From: Sphingomonas sp. BK580
Lineage (GTDB): Bacteria > Pseudomonadota > Alphaproteobacteria > Sphingomonadales > Sphingomonadaceae
DNA: 64,000 nt
Assembly: GCF_014194975.1 (NCBI RefSeq)
Contig: NZ_JACIAY010000001.1
Span: 310,001 to 374,000 of the forward strand
Direction: 5' to 3'
Below the pieces are notes generated by a model. It searched no databases, had not been told where the DNA came from, and was given only the letters and a program-made list of their open reading frames with translations. A program made the position numbers and the translations under genes. Below, piece after piece: positions 16,406 through 25,748 of this stretch (the first letter of the stretch is position 1; the number at the start of each line of letters is the position of its first letter).

Positions 16406-17272
16406 CTACTCCGCCCATGCCCGCAACAGCGTATGCGCGATCGCGTAGGGCGGCGGCGCGACGAAGCGTCCTCCCTCGCCCGCGAGTGCCCCGCGCACCT
16501 CGTCCCGCGTGACCCACATCGCGTCCTCCAATTCGTTGGCGTCGAGCGTGATCGTGTCGTCGGCCGCCTCCGCGACGCAGGCGATCATCAGCTGCGAGGG
16601 GAACGGCCACGGTTGGCTCGCGACGTAGCGGACGTCCGTCACCCGCACGCCCGACTCCTCGGCGATCTCGCGCGCCACCGCCTCCTCGACCGACTCGCCC
16701 GGCTCGAGGAAGCCCGCCAGCGCGGAGTAGCGCCCCGTGGGCCAGCTCGGCTGCCGCCCGACCAGCGCCCGGCCGTCATGTTCCGCCAGCATGATCACCA
16801 CCGGGTCGACGCGCGGGAAATGCTCGGCCGAGCAGGTCGGGCAGCGGCGCCCCCAGCCGGCGCGGAACAACCCGGTCGCGCTGCCGCAATTGGCGCAGAA
16901 GCGGTGGCGCGCGTGCCAGTCGAGCAGCGAGCGCGCCGCCGCGAAGGTCGCCGCCTCGCCCGCGCGCAGTTGGTCGAGCAGGCCGAACAGGCTGGGCGAG
17001 CGGAACGGCGGCGGCGCCCCCGCGCCGGGCACGATCGCGGCGAAGCGCGGCGCCCCCGCGTCGAGCCCGAGCAGCACCAGCTCCGCCTCCGCCGGCGCGG
17101 CCGATAGCGGCGCCCAGGCCAGCGCGCCACCCTCCCCCACCACCGGCTCGAACGACTCGAGCACCAGCAGCCGCGCCGCCGGGTCCGCCACCGCGGCGGC
17201 GAGACCGTCGGCGTCGTGGCGCAGCGCGTCGGCGCGGTCGAGCGTGCCGCCGGTGAAGCCGGTCGCGATCAC
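16406..17272 (-). CDS. nudC: NADH pyrophosphatase (NAD-capped RNA hydrolase) NudC
   Basis: The 288-residue protein has the NudC arrangement: an N-terminal beta domain, a four-cysteine zinc ribbon (CANC...CPTC), the Nudix box GFLEPGESVEEAVAREIAEE (about residues 190-210), and the diagnostic SQPWPFPSQLM motif just after it. NudC hydrolyses NADH to NMNH and AMP and removes NAD caps from RNA. The GTG start at 17272 overlaps the serine hydrolase stop as GTGA. It is the third gene of a mutY-serine hydrolase-nudC operon. Confidence 0.94.
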   Translation of the reverse strand: MIATGFTGGTLDRADALRHDADGLAAAVADPAARLLVLESFEPVVGEGGALAWAPLSAAPAEAELVLLGLDAGAPRFAAIVPGAGAPPPFRSPSLFGLLDQLRAGEAATFAAARSLLDWHARHRFCANCGSATGLFRAGWGRRCPTCSAEHFPRVDPVVIMLAEHDGRALVGRQPSWPTGRYSALAGFLEPGESVEEAVAREIAEESGVRVTDVRYVASQPWPFPSQLMIACVAEAADDTITLDANELEDAMWVTRDEVRGALAGEGGRFVAPPPYAIAHTLLRAWAE

Positions 17273-18621
17273 CGCGGTACGCCGGGGTGGAGCCGCGCCG
17301 CGTCGCGCGCCAGCGCCGCGAACGTCTCCTTGGCGAGGGGATAGCGCTCGCCCGGGAAGTAGTTGACCATGATCGTCCCCCTGAAGCGCCGCGCGGGATC
17401 GACGATCGCCACCGTTCCCGCCGCGCCGCCCCAGCCATAGCTGCCCTTCGAGGCGCCGCCGGCCTCGTCGGCGAGATAGACCACCCCGCCCGCGCCGAAG
17501 CCCTGCGCCACGCCTTCCTTGTTCTTATAGCTCACGCCCGGCGGCAGCAGGTTGGACATCGCCAGCCGCGCGGTCTCGGGCTTCATGATCGTCACGCCGT
17601 CGAGCGTGCCCGCGTCCTGGAGCATGTGGAGGAAGCGGTCGTAATCGCGCGCCGACGCCACCAGCCCCGCGCCGCCGTACGGGAAGCTGGGCGGCTGGAG
17701 GAACACCGAGCGCGCCGCGGGGTCGAGCGGGATCAGCTGGTCGCCCGCGAAAGCGTAGTTGGTCGCGAACCGCGCGACGTTGCCGGGCGCGACCTGGAAG
17801 TCGGTCGAGGTCATGCCGAGCGGATCGAGGATGCGCGCGTGGACGAAGTGCTCGAACGGCTGCCCGGACACCTTCTCGATCACCGCGGCGAGCACGTCGA
17901 GCCCCATCGAATAATGCCAGGTCGTGCCCGGCTCGGCGACGAGCGGCGCCTGCGCGACGCGCTCGGCGAAGGCGATCAGCGAGGCCGGCCGCGTCTTGCG
18001 GGCCACCGCCTCGGTCTGCGCGTTGGCCGAGAAGGGGACGAGGCCGAGCCGCTCATATTCCTTGAGCAGCGGCCCCTGCGCGTTGATCTGATAGCCGATG
18101 CCAGAGCTGTGCGTCATCAGCTCGCGGATCGTGATCGCCGCGCGCGCGGGCCGCGTCTCCAGCGACGTGTCCGGGCTGGTCAGCACCTTCATCCGGGCGA
18201 AGCCGGGAAAGTACTTCGAGAGCGGGTCGTCGAGCGACAGCTTGCCCTCCTCGACCAGCAGCATCGCCGCCATGCCGGTGATCGGCTTGGTCATCGAGTA
18301 GACGCGCCACAGCGAGTCGGGGCCGGCCGGCTGCGCGCCCGGATCGGTGGCGACCGCACCCGCGCTGACGAACACGGTCGGCAGGTCGCCCAACCCGAAG
18401 GCGCCGACGATGCCGGGCATCTTCCTGCCACGGACATAGCCGTCGAACAGCGCCTGCGTCGCTGGCAGGAGCTGCGCCCCAGGCAGCCCCTGCGGCGGCG
18501 TCGCTCCCTGGGTCGGGGGTGCGGTCTGCGGGCGCGGCGCGGGCGCCCGCTGCGCCGAGAGCTGAGTCGCCGCCACCAGCGCGGTGAGCGCCGCCGTACC
18601 GAACCACCGGAACACCGTCAT
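17269..18621 (-). CDS. Exported serine hydrolase, beta-lactamase class C/esterase family
   Basis: The 450-residue protein has a signal peptide (residues 1-24), a Pro/Gln-rich linker to about residue 47, then a penicillin-binding-protein-like fold. Ser109 and Lys112 form the S-x-x-K motif (YSMTKPITGM), and the tyrosine of WHYSMGLD gives the Y-x-S motif. This family includes AmpC-like beta-lactamases, DD-peptidases and carboxylesterases. Sequence reading cannot decide between them, and the family members with this PITGM context are more often esterases than resistance enzymes. The ATG at 18621 overlaps the mutY stop as ATGA. Confidence 0.87.
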   Translation of the reverse strand: MTVFRWFGTAALTALVAATQLSAQRAPAPRPQTAPPTQGATPPQGLPGAQLLPATQALFDGYVRGRKMPGIVGAFGLGDLPTVFVSAGAVATDPGAQPAGPDSLWRVYSMTKPITGMAAMLLVEEGKLSLDDPLSKYFPGFARMKVLTSPDTSLETRPARAAITIRELMTHSSGIGYQINAQGPLLKEYERLGLVPFSANAQTEAVARKTRPASLIAFAERVAQAPLVAEPGTTWHYSMGLDVLAAVIEKVSGQPFEHFVHARILDPLGMTSTDFQVAPGNVARFATNYAFAGDQLIPLDPAARSVFLQPPSFPYGGAGLVASARDYDRFLHMLQDAGTLDGVTIMKPETARLAMSNLLPPGVSYKNKEGVAQGFGAGGVVYLADEAGGASKGSYGWGGAAGTVAIVDPARRFRGTIMVNYFPGERYPLAKETFAALARDAARLHPGVPR

Positions 18622-19661
18622 GCCTGTCTGCTCCTCGCCAGCGCTGCCGCCTTCGCGAACAAGGTCGGCAGCCCCGCCTCGTCCAGTGTCGCGACCGGCC
18701 ACCACTCGCCCAGGTTGGTCGCGCGCTCGGTGTCGGCGACCGCCACGTCCAGGTCCAGCGTGAAATGCGTGAAGCCGTGCTCGACTCGTCGCTCCAGCAC
18801 GCGCCACGCCGCCTCGGCGGGCGCGTCACGCAAGCCGGGCGGCGCCAGCTCCCACGGACCGGTCGGCAGCGCGCGCATCCCGCCGAGCAGGCCTTTCTCC
18901 GGCCGGCGCACCAGCAGCACGTGGCCGTCGCGCTCGAGCCAGAAGATCGTGCCGTAGCGATGTGGCCGCGCCGCCTTGGGCTTCTTGACCGGGAAGGCCT
19001 CCGGCGTGCCCAGCGCGAGTGCGGCGCACTGGTCGGCGAGCGGGCAGAGCAGGCAGCGCGGCTTGCGCGGGGTACAGACCGCCGAGCCCAGGTCCATCAT
19101 CGCCTGCGCATAGTCGCCGGCGCGTTTCTCCGGCGTGATCGTCGCCGCGGCGGCGCGGATCGCGCGGCGCCCGCCCGGCAGCGGCGCGTCGATCGCGAAC
19201 AGCCGCGCCACCACGCGCTCGACATTGGCGTCCACCACCACCGCGCGTCGCCCGAACGCGATCGCCGCGACCGCGGCGGCGGTATAGTCGCCGAAGCCGG
19301 GCAGCGCGCGCAGCGCATCCTCGGTGTCGGGCAGTGCGCCGCCATGCTCCGCCGCGATCGCGCGCGCCGCGGCGAGCAGGTTGCGCGCGCGGGCGTAATA
19401 GCCGAGCCCGGCCCAGGCCGCCATCACGTCGGCCTCGTCCGCCGCGGCGAGGTCGGCGAAGCTCGGCCAGCGCGCCACCCAGGCGGCGAAGCGCGGGCGC
19501 ACCGTCGCCACCGTGGTCTGCTGCAGCATCACCTCGCTCAGCCAGACTCGATAGGGATCGGGCGTCTCGCCCGGCAGCGCGCGCCACGGCAGCGCGCGAC
19601 GGTGCCGGTCATACCAGTGTAGCAAGGGCTTGGCGGCAGTGATCGCGCGCTTGGCGTCCAT
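18618..19661 (-). CDS. mutY: A/G-specific adenine DNA glycosylase MutY
   Basis: The 347-residue repair enzyme removes adenine paired with 8-oxoguanine. Visible elements are the catalytic Glu43 in SEVMLQQT, the helix-hairpin-helix LPGFGDYTAAA (about 120-130), catalytic Asp144 in VVDANVERV, and the 4Fe-4S ligands Cys196, Cys203, Cys206 and Cys212 (C-x6-C-x2-C-x5-C). The C-terminal 120 residues form the Nudix-like domain that reads 8-oxoG. The ATG at 19661 begins the conserved part; the frame stays open upstream into the divergent dciA region. It heads the operon with the serine hydrolase and nudC. Confidence 0.96.
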   Translation of the reverse strand: MDAKRAITAAKPLLHWYDRHRRALPWRALPGETPDPYRVWLSEVMLQQTTVATVRPRFAAWVARWPSFADLAAADEADVMAAWAGLGYYARARNLLAAARAIAAEHGGALPDTEDALRALPGFGDYTAAAVAAIAFGRRAVVVDANVERVVARLFAIDAPLPGGRRAIRAAAATITPEKRAGDYAQAMMDLGSAVCTPRKPRCLLCPLADQCAALALGTPEAFPVKKPKAARPHRYGTIFWLERDGHVLLVRRPEKGLLGGMRALPTGPWELAPPGLRDAPAEAAWRVLERRVEHGFTHFTLDLDVAVADTERATNLGEWWPVATLDEAGLPTLFAKAAALARSRQA

Positions 19662-19687
19662 GCCCCGGCTATGGCATGGGGGCGGGA

Positions 19688-20200
19688 ATGAGCAAGCGCC
19701 CTCGCGTCTCCGATCAACCTCCCGAGCGGCAGAACCGGTCGCGCCAGGTGGCCGAGCTGCTGCCCTCGGTCGGCGGGGCGGCGTTCCGGCGCTTCGGCTT
19801 CGTCCAGTCCGCGATCGTGTCGCGCTGGCCCGAGATCGTCGGCGAGAAGCTCGCCGCCGCCAGCACGCCCGAGTCGATCCGCTTCCCGGTCGGCAAGAAG
19901 CAGGACGGCACGCTGACACTCACCGTCCGCGGCGCGCACGCACCGATGATGAGCCACCTGACGGTCGAGATCATCGAGCGGGTCAACCGCTTCTTCGGCT
20001 ATGCCGCGGTGTGCAAGGTCGCGATCCGCCACGGCGAGGTGAGCAAGCGTCCCGAGCGTCGCGCGCCGCCGTCGCTCGCCCCCGCCCCCGAGCTGGGCGG
20101 CAGCCTCAAGACGATCGCCGACCCCGAGCTCAAGGCCGTGCTCGAGGCGTTGGCCTCGGGCGTCGCCGCCAACCCTCCCTCGCTGCCGAAGGTACGATGA
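19688..20200 (+). CDS. dciA: DciA-family (DUF721) replicative helicase loader
   Basis: The 170-residue protein matches the DUF721/DciA family: a basic N-terminus, then the KH-like core with GFVQSAIVSRWPEIVGEKLA and the TLTVRGAHAPMMSHLTVEII stretch (about residues 36-105). DciA loads or activates the DnaB helicase in bacteria that lack DnaC. The ATG at 19688 follows a GGGGGCGGG ribosome-binding site; 19676 is an alternative. It is divergent from mutY with 26 bases between starts, and its stop overlaps the dsbA start (ATGA). Confidence 0.88.
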   Translation: MSKRPRVSDQPPERQNRSRQVAELLPSVGGAAFRRFGFVQSAIVSRWPEIVGEKLAAASTPESIRFPVGKKQDGTLTLTVRGAHAPMMSHLTVEIIERVNRFFGYAAVCKVAIRHGEVSKRPERRAPPSLAPAPELGGSLKTIADPELKAVLEALASGVAANPPSLPKVR

Positions 20201-20874
20201 CCCGCTTCCGCTCGCTCCTGCTGCCGCTCGCCGCGCTCGCGCTCGGCACCGCTGCCGGCGCCGCCGCGCCGCGCCCGTGGACCGCGGTGGCGACCCCGGT
20301 GGCGACCGGCAGCTACCTGATCGGCAACCCCAAGGCGCGCGTGAAGCTGGTCGAATATGTCAGCTACACCTGCCCGCACTGCGGCCATTTCGCCGCCGAG
20401 TCGCGCGCGACACTCGGCGCGATGGTGCGCTCGGGTTCGACCAGCGTCGAGGTGCGCAACCAGATCCACGACGGCATCGATCTCGCCGCGGCGACGCTGG
20501 CGCGCTGCGCCGGCCCCGCCGCCTTCCCCGCGCTGCACGAGGCCTTCTACGTGAAGCAGGAGGAATGGTACGAGCGCGCCGCCGAGTGGAGCGAGGGCAA
20601 TCGCGCGCGGATCGCGTCGTGGCCGCAGCTCGACCAGCTCAAGGCGGTGGCGCAGGGCGCCGGGCTCGACGCGATCGCCAGGCAGGCCGGCGCGCCCGCC
20701 GCGGCGATCGACGCCTGCTTCGCGAACGACGCGCAGGTGAAGCGCGCCATCGCGGGCTCGGAGGCGACCAGCAAGGTGAAGGGCACGCCCGCGTTCGAGA
20801 TCAACGGCAGGCTGATCGAGAATGTCGGCTGGGCGCAGCTCGAGCCGCAGTTGCGCGCCGCTGGGGCGCGGTGA
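20197..20874 (+). CDS. DsbA-family periplasmic thiol oxidoreductase
   Basis: The 225-residue protein has a signal peptide (residues 1-24) and a thioredoxin fold with the active-site motif Cys59-Pro-His-Cys62, the classical DsbA dithiol that oxidises cysteine pairs in exported proteins. A cis-proline region, KGTPAFEINGRL, is present. Its start overlaps the dciA stop. A second DsbA-like gene follows after an intergenic inverted-repeat element. Confidence 0.92.
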   Translation: MTRFRSLLLPLAALALGTAAGAAAPRPWTAVATPVATGSYLIGNPKARVKLVEYVSYTCPHCGHFAAESRATLGAMVRSGSTSVEVRNQIHDGIDLAAATLARCAGPAAFPALHEAFYVKQEEWYERAAEWSEGNRARIASWPQLDQLKAVAQGAGLDAIARQAGAPAAAIDACFANDAQVKRAIAGSEATSKVKGTPAFEINGRLIENVGWAQLEPQLRAAGAR

Positions 20875-20889
20875 GGAAAGCGATTTTCA

Positions 20890-21025
20890 ATCCTCCCCTG
20901 GAAGGGGAGGTGGCGCGCGTAGCGCGACGGAGGGGTGTCACCGCTGGTGAGTCAAGCCCGCCCCACCGGCCGGGTCACCTCTCCGTCAGGCCTTCGGCCT
21001 GCCACCTCCCCTTTCAGGGGAGGAT
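20890..21025. repeat. Intergenic inverted-repeat element, CCTCCCC type, copy 1
   Basis: A 136-bp element fills most of the gap between the two dsbA-like genes. Its ends are inverted copies (20891-20914 against 21001-21024, 23 of 24 bases), each itself containing a short dyad of CCTCCCC and GGGGAGG. Related GC-rich elements ending in ATCCTCC/GGAGGAT occur at 35421-35551, 51839-51978 and 63595-63720. It carries no coding capacity and looks like a non-autonomous miniature element or a large extragenic palindrome. Confidence 0.75.
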
Positions 21026-21068
21026 GGATTGAACGGAATCTATACGGTCTTATCAACGGAGTGACCGA

Positions 21069-21827
21069 ATGAAGCGTCTCGCATCCCCCCTGCTCTTCGC
21101 CGCCGCGGCGCTGCTCGCCGGCTGCGGCAGCGGCGGTGACGGCAACGGCAGCGCGCCGAGCGCGCCCGCCGGCTCGGTCAAGGCGGTCGCCGCGCCCGCG
21201 GGCTCGGACTGGACCCAGCAGGTCCGCCAGACGCCCGAGGGCGGCTTCGTTATGGGCAACCCGGACGCGCCGCTCAAGCTGGTCGAGTACGGCTCGCGCA
21301 CCTGCCCCACCTGCGGCGCCTTCGGCCAGACCGGCATGCGTCCGCTCGAGGAGAATTATGTCAAGACCGGCAAGGTCTCGTACGAGTTCCGCGACTTCCT
21401 GGTCCACGGCCCGCCCGACTTCGCGGCCTCGCTGCTCGGGCGCTGTGCCGGCGCGGCGCCGTTCTTCCCGATCCTCGAGCAGATGTACATCGACCAGCCC
21501 AAGTTCCTCGACGCGCAGATGAAGGCGGCACAGGACCAGTCGTTCCTCCAGTCCACGCAGAACGCCACGCCGGCGCAGGTGGCGAACGGCTGGGCGGACA
21601 AGATGGGCTATGTCGAGTTCGTCAAGCAGCGCGGCATCACCGAGGCGCAGGCGCGCGCCTGCCTCAACGATCCCAAGGCGATCGAGGCGCTGACCAAGAT
21701 GACGCAGGACGCCACCGAGAAGCAGGACGTGACCGGCACGCCCACCTTCTTCCTCAACGGCCGCAAGCTGGAGAACAGCGTCACCTGGCAGGCGATCGAG
21801 ACGGCGCTCAAGGCCGCCGGCGCCTGA
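21069..21827 (+). CDS. DsbA-family thioredoxin-fold lipoprotein
   Basis: The 252-residue protein has a lipoprotein signal with lipobox LLAGC (Cys19), a Gly/Ser/Ala-rich linker to about residue 46, and a DsbA-like domain with active site Cys79-Pro-Thr-Cys82. The GTPTFFLNGRKLE segment near the C-terminus contains the cis-proline. Its CPTC dithiol differs from the CPHC of the adjacent DsbA, so redox potential and partners may differ. A membrane-tethered oxidase or reductase is likely. smc follows 29 bases downstream. Confidence 0.9.
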   Translation: MKRLASPLLFAAAALLAGCGSGGDGNGSAPSAPAGSVKAVAAPAGSDWTQQVRQTPEGGFVMGNPDAPLKLVEYGSRTCPTCGAFGQTGMRPLEENYVKTGKVSYEFRDFLVHGPPDFAASLLGRCAGAAPFFPILEQMYIDQPKFLDAQMKAAQDQSFLQSTQNATPAQVANGWADKMGYVEFVKQRGITEAQARACLNDPKAIEALTKMTQDATEKQDVTGTPTFFLNGRKLENSVTWQAIETALKAAGA

Positions 21828-21856
21828 CGTCGAGCATGACGCGGGGCTGACCCTCG

Positions 21857-24800
21857 ATGCGCATCAAGCGGCTGCGGCTGACCGGCTTCAAGAGCTTCGT
21901 CGACCCGGCCGACCTGCGCATCGAGCCGGGGCTGACCGGGGTGGTCGGCCCCAACGGCTGCGGCAAGTCGAACCTGCTGGAGGCGCTGCGCTGGACGATG
22001 GGCGAGAACAGCGCCCGGTCGATGCGCGGCGCCGGCATGGAGGACGTGATCTTCGCCGGCACGGCGACACGGCCGCCGCGCGACTTCGCCGAAGTGTCGC
22101 TGCTCGCCGAGATCGACGCGCCCGACGGTGCGCAGGAGCGCGAGATCGTCCGCCGCATCGAGCGCGGTGCCGGCTCGGCCTATCGGCTCGACGGGCGCGA
22201 CGTCCGCGCCAAGGACGTCCAGCTCCTCTTCGCCGACGCCGCGACGGGCGCGCACTCGCCCGCGCTGGTCAGCCAGAACCGTATCGGCGCGGTGATCGCG
22301 GCCAAGCCGGGCGAGCGCCGCGCGATGCTGGAGGAGGCCGCGGGGATCGCCGGGCTGCACGTCCGCCGCAAGGACGCGGAGGCGCGGCTGCGCGCCACCG
22401 AGGCCAATCTCGCGCGGCTCGACGAGCTGATGGCGGACCAGGGCACGCGCATCGCCGCGCTGCGCCGCCAGGCGCGCGCCGCGGAGCGCTACCGTCTCCT
22501 CTCCGAGCAGATCCGACTGGCCGAGGCGCGGATGATCTTCGCGCGCTGGCGCGACGCCGCCGCCGCCGCCGCCGCCGCCAAGCAGGAGGCCGACGCCGCC
22601 GCGGCGCAGGTTTCCGCCGCGACCGAGGCGGAGCAGGCGACGCTCGCGGCGCAGCGCGCTGCCGCCGAGCAGGTCGCCGGCACGCGCGCCGCCGCGCTGG
22701 CAGCGCGCGACCGCGCCGGCGAGCTCGCGCACCAGCTGACGCGCGCGCGCGAGCAGCGCCACGGCGTGCAGCGGCGGCTGGAGGAGATGGAATCGGCGCA
22801 TCGTCGCATCGGCGAGGATCGCGCGCGCGAGGACTCGCTCGCGCACGACGCCGCCGCGGCGCTCGACCGCCTCGCCGCCGAGGCCGAGACACTCGACCGC
22901 CGCGTCGCCGAGGGCAGCGCCGCGCTGCCCGCGCTCGACGCCGCGCTCGCCGAGGCGGAGCGCCACGCGCGCGACGTCGAGGTCGCGCTCGCGCAGGCGC
23001 TGTCGGCCGAGGCGGCGGAGGCGGCCGAGCGTCGCGTCGCCGCCGCCGCGCACGCCGCCGCAGCGGCGCGCCATGAGCGCGCGCGGCGCGAGGCGATGCG
23101 GCTCGCCGAGGCGATCGAGGCGCTCGACGATCCCGCCACGCTGGAGTCGGTGCGCGATGCCGCGCGCGCGGCGCAGGCCGACGCGCAGGGGCGCATGGCG
23201 AAGGCACGCGCCGCGCTCGACTGGGCCGAGACGAGCGAGACCCAGGCGCGCGAGGAGCGCGACCCCGCCGAGGCGGCGCGCGCCACCGCGCTGGCGGCGC
23301 TGGCCGCGCTCGACGGCGAGGCGGCGGCGCTCGCGCGCGCGGTCGAGCAGAAGGGCGAGAAGCTGCTCGACTCGGTCAGCGCCGAGCCCGGCTTCGAGCG
23401 GGCGCTCGCCGCCGCGCTCGGCGACGAGCTGGAGACCGCGCTGGCCGACTGGCACGGTTCGCCGCTCGGTGAGGACGATCCGTCCGCCCCGATCGGCACG
23501 CTGCCGCTCGCGGCACGAGTCACCGCACCGCCCGAGCTGGAGCGGCGCCTGTCGCAGGTGTTCCTGGTCGAGACCGACTCGGGTCAGCCACTCCGCCCCG
23601 GCCAGCGGCTGGCGACCCGCGAGGGGCGCGTGCGGCGGTGGGACGGCTATGTCAGCACCAGCGGCGGCGTCGCCGCGGCGGAGCGGCTGGAGCGACGCAA
23701 CCGGCTCGCCGCGCTGCAGGCCGAGCGCCCGGCCGCGGAGACGGCGGTGGAGCGTGCCACGCAGCGGCGCGCGCAGATCGACGAGCGCATCGCACGTGCG
23801 CGTGCGGCGGCGCAGTCCTCGCGCGCGCTGCTCGCGCAGGGCGAGGCCGACGTGCGCTCGGCGCAGCGGGACGAGGACCGCGCCGCCGCGCAGCTCGAGC
23901 GGCTCGCCGGCCAGCGAACCGATCTCGCGCAACGCGCCGAGCGGGTCACCGCCGAGGCGGCGGAGGCTTTCGCCGAGCAGGAGCGCGCCGCGGACACGCT
24001 CGCCGCCCTCCCCGACGGCGCCGCCGCGGCGGGCGAGACCGCGCGGCTGCGCGGTGAGGCCGAGGCGGCGCGCGCCAAGGTGGCGCTGGCACGCTCCGAT
24101 CGCGCCACGCGCGAGCGCGAGCTGACCGACGCGCGCGAGCGTCGCGCCGCGGGCAAGAGCGAGGCGCAGGGCTGGCGCACGCGCGCGGGCGAGGCGGCGA
24201 AGCGGATCGCCGACATGGACCAGCGCGCCGCCGACTTGGAACGCGAGCGTACCACGCTCGCCGCCCGCCCCGACGCGCTCGCCGCCGAGATCGCGACGCT
24301 CGACCGCGAGGTGAGCGTCGCGCGCGCCGCCGCCGACTCGACCCAGGCCGAGGAGCGCGCCGCCGAGGCCGCGCTGCGCGACGCCGACACCGCGCACGCG
24401 CGCGCCGCCGAGGCGCTCGCCACCGCGCGCGAGGCGCGCGCCGGCGCTAACGCGCGCGCCGAGAACCACGAGCTGCGCCGCGTCGAGATGGGGCGCGTCT
24501 CGGGCGAGCGCTTCGAATGCCCCGCGCCCGTGCTGCCCGAGAAGATCGGGTTCGCCTCGGCCGAGGTCGGCTCGCCGCAGGATGAATCGAGCACGCACGA
24601 GCGGCTGACGCTCGACCGCGAGCGGCTCGGGCCGGTCAACCTCGTCGCCGAGCGCGAGCTGGAGGAGCTGGAGACGAGCGGCGCCGCCACCGCGGCGGAG
24701 CGCGAGGAACTGGGTCAGGCGGTCAATCGGCTGCGCGGCTCGATCGGCACGCTCAATCGCGAGGGGCGGCAGCGCCTGCTCGCCGCCTTCGAGGCGGTCA

Positions 24801-25249
24801 ACGGCCATTTCCGGCGGCTGTTCACCACCTTGTTCAACGGCGGCCAGGCCCACCTGGCGCTGGTCGACTCGGACGATCCGCTCGAGGCCGGGCTCGAGAT
24901 CATGGCGCAGCCGCCGGGCAAAAGGCTCCAGTCGCTCACCCTCCTGTCCGGCGGCGAGCAGGCGCTGACCGCGGTCGCGCTGATCTTCGGGCTGTTCCTG
25001 ACCAACCCCGCGCCGATCTGCGTGCTCGACGAGGTCGACGCGCCGCTCGACGACGCCAATATCGAGCGCTTCTGCGACCTGCTCGAGCAGATGAGCCGCG
25101 AGACCGACACGCGCTACCTGATCGTCACGCACAATGCGGTGACGATGAGCCGGATGCACCGCCTTTTCGGGGTGACGATGGTGGAGCGCGGGGTGAGCCG
25201 GCTGGTGTCGGTCGACCTCCAGGCGGCGGAGTTGCTCGCGGCGGAGTGA
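21857..25249 (+). CDS. smc: Chromosome segregation protein SMC
   Basis: The 1130-residue ATPase has the Walker A loop GPNGCGKS at residues 31-38, a long coiled coil very rich in Ala, Arg and Glu, a hinge near residues 480-600 (PIGTLPLAARV and the GYVSTSGGV turn), a second coiled coil, the ABC signature LLSGGEQALTAVAL and Walker B PICVLDEVDAPLDD near the C-terminus. SMC dimers with ScpA and ScpB organise and separate chromosomes. A long open frame on the opposite strand is only a shadow of this composition. Length and domain order are normal for the family. Confidence 0.96.
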   Translation: MRIKRLRLTGFKSFVDPADLRIEPGLTGVVGPNGCGKSNLLEALRWTMGENSARSMRGAGMEDVIFAGTATRPPRDFAEVSLLAEIDAPDGAQEREIVRRIERGAGSAYRLDGRDVRAKDVQLLFADAATGAHSPALVSQNRIGAVIAAKPGERRAMLEEAAGIAGLHVRRKDAEARLRATEANLARLDELMADQGTRIAALRRQARAAERYRLLSEQIRLAEARMIFARWRDAAAAAAAAKQEADAAAAQVSAATEAEQATLAAQRAAAEQVAGTRAAALAARDRAGELAHQLTRAREQRHGVQRRLEEMESAHRRIGEDRAREDSLAHDAAAALDRLAAEAETLDRRVAEGSAALPALDAALAEAERHARDVEVALAQALSAEAAEAAERRVAAAAHAAAAARHERARREAMRLAEAIEALDDPATLESVRDAARAAQADAQGRMAKARAALDWAETSETQAREERDPAEAARATALAALAALDGEAAALARAVEQKGEKLLDSVSAEPGFERALAAALGDELETALADWHGSPLGEDDPSAPIGTLPLAARVTAPPELERRLSQVFLVETDSGQPLRPGQRLATREGRVRRWDGYVSTSGGVAAAERLERRNRLAALQAERPAAETAVERATQRRAQIDERIARARAAAQSSRALLAQGEADVRSAQRDEDRAAAQLERLAGQRTDLAQRAERVTAEAAEAFAEQERAADTLAALPDGAAAAGETARLRGEAEAARAKVALARSDRATRERELTDARERRAAGKSEAQGWRTRAGEAAKRIADMDQRAADLERERTTLAARPDALAAEIATLDREVSVARAAADSTQAEERAAEAALRDADTAHARAAEALATAREARAGANARAENHELRRVEMGRVSGERFECPAPVLPEKIGFASAEVGSPQDESSTHERLTLDRERLGPVNLVAERELEELETSGAATAAEREELGQAVNRLRGSIGTLNREGRQRLLAAFEAVNGHFRRLFTTLFNGGQAHLALVDSDDPLEAGLEIMAQPPGKRLQSLTLLSGGEQALTAVALIFGLFLTNPAPICVLDEVDAPLDDANIERFCDLLEQMSRETDTRYLIVTHNAVTMSRMHRLFGVTMVERGVSRLVSVDLQAAELLAAE

Positions 25250-25278
25250 GCGGGCAGCGCCCGCGCTTCATTCCCCAA

Positions 25279-25374
25279 CGTCATCCTGACCTTGTTTTAG
25301 GATCCACTGCCCCGCACGCGCCGGTGCCGCGACGCCTGGGGCATGGTGGATCCTGAAACTAGATCGGGATGACG
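25279..25374. repeat. Intergenic inverted repeat with CGTCATCCTGA ends
   Basis: The ends 25279-25308 and 25345-25374 are inverted copies (25 of 30 bases match) around a 36-base GC-rich centre. The element lies between the convergent smc and DUF3325-like genes. It may double as a terminator. It resembles the 33202-33370 element in its CGTCAT ends but differs inside. Confidence 0.7.
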
Positions 25375-25403
25375 GCAGTGAGAGGCGCACTGTCAGCGCC
25401 CGC

Positions 25404-25748
25404 TCACCCCTGCGCCGTCGCGAACTTCTCTACCTCCTGCCCCGCCGATGCCGCGACGCGGCGGGTCAGCAGCCGCCGCAGCGGGTACAGCACCGCGGTC
25501 GCGCGGAGCGACAGCGTCAGCACCACCGAGACCGCGGCGAGCGAGGCGCACACCAGCAGCCGCACCCAGCGCTCGCCGTCGATGGCGGTGCCGGCGCGCA
25601 GCAGCGCCACCATGATCAGCGCCGTGCCCAGACCCCGCAACCAGCGCCGCTGCACGGGCGAGGTCGCGCCCGCGTCGCGGTGGAAGCGGTGCGACGCCGC
25701 CGCAAGCAGCACGAACGCCAGCGCGCACAGCACAAAACCCTCACACAT
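25404..25748 (-). CDS. Small DUF3325-like membrane protein
   Basis: The 114-residue protein has three likely membrane helices (about 5-18, 38-52 and 65-83) and no signal peptide. Size, topology and position last in a siderophore-linked PepSY operon match the DUF3325 family, which has no known biochemical role. Its start overlaps the PepSY gene stop by 8 bases. Confidence 0.7.
   Translation of the reverse strand: MCEGFVLCALAFVLLAAASHRFHRDAGATSPVQRRWLRGLGTALIMVALLRAGTAIDGERWVRLLVCASLAAVSVVLTLSLRATAVLYPLRRLLTRRVAASAGQEVEKFATAQG

Noticed and set aside
16361-16406. Possible terminator after the oligopeptidase gene (GGGGC-GGC-GCCCC followed by a T run at 16399-16404)
   Set aside because: The 5-bp stem with 3-base loop is separated from the T run by about 25 bases, so it does not form a standard intrinsic terminator.
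17269-18621. Calling the serine hydrolase an antibiotic-resistance beta-lactamase
   Set aside because: Only the S-x-x-K and Y-x-S motifs of the wider family are visible; context and sequence do not support a resistance role.
21608-25159. 1183-codon open frame on the minus strand across smc
   Set aside because: It mirrors the Ala/Arg/Glu-rich coiled-coil coding sequence of smc, is extremely Arg/Leu-rich itself and has no domain features.
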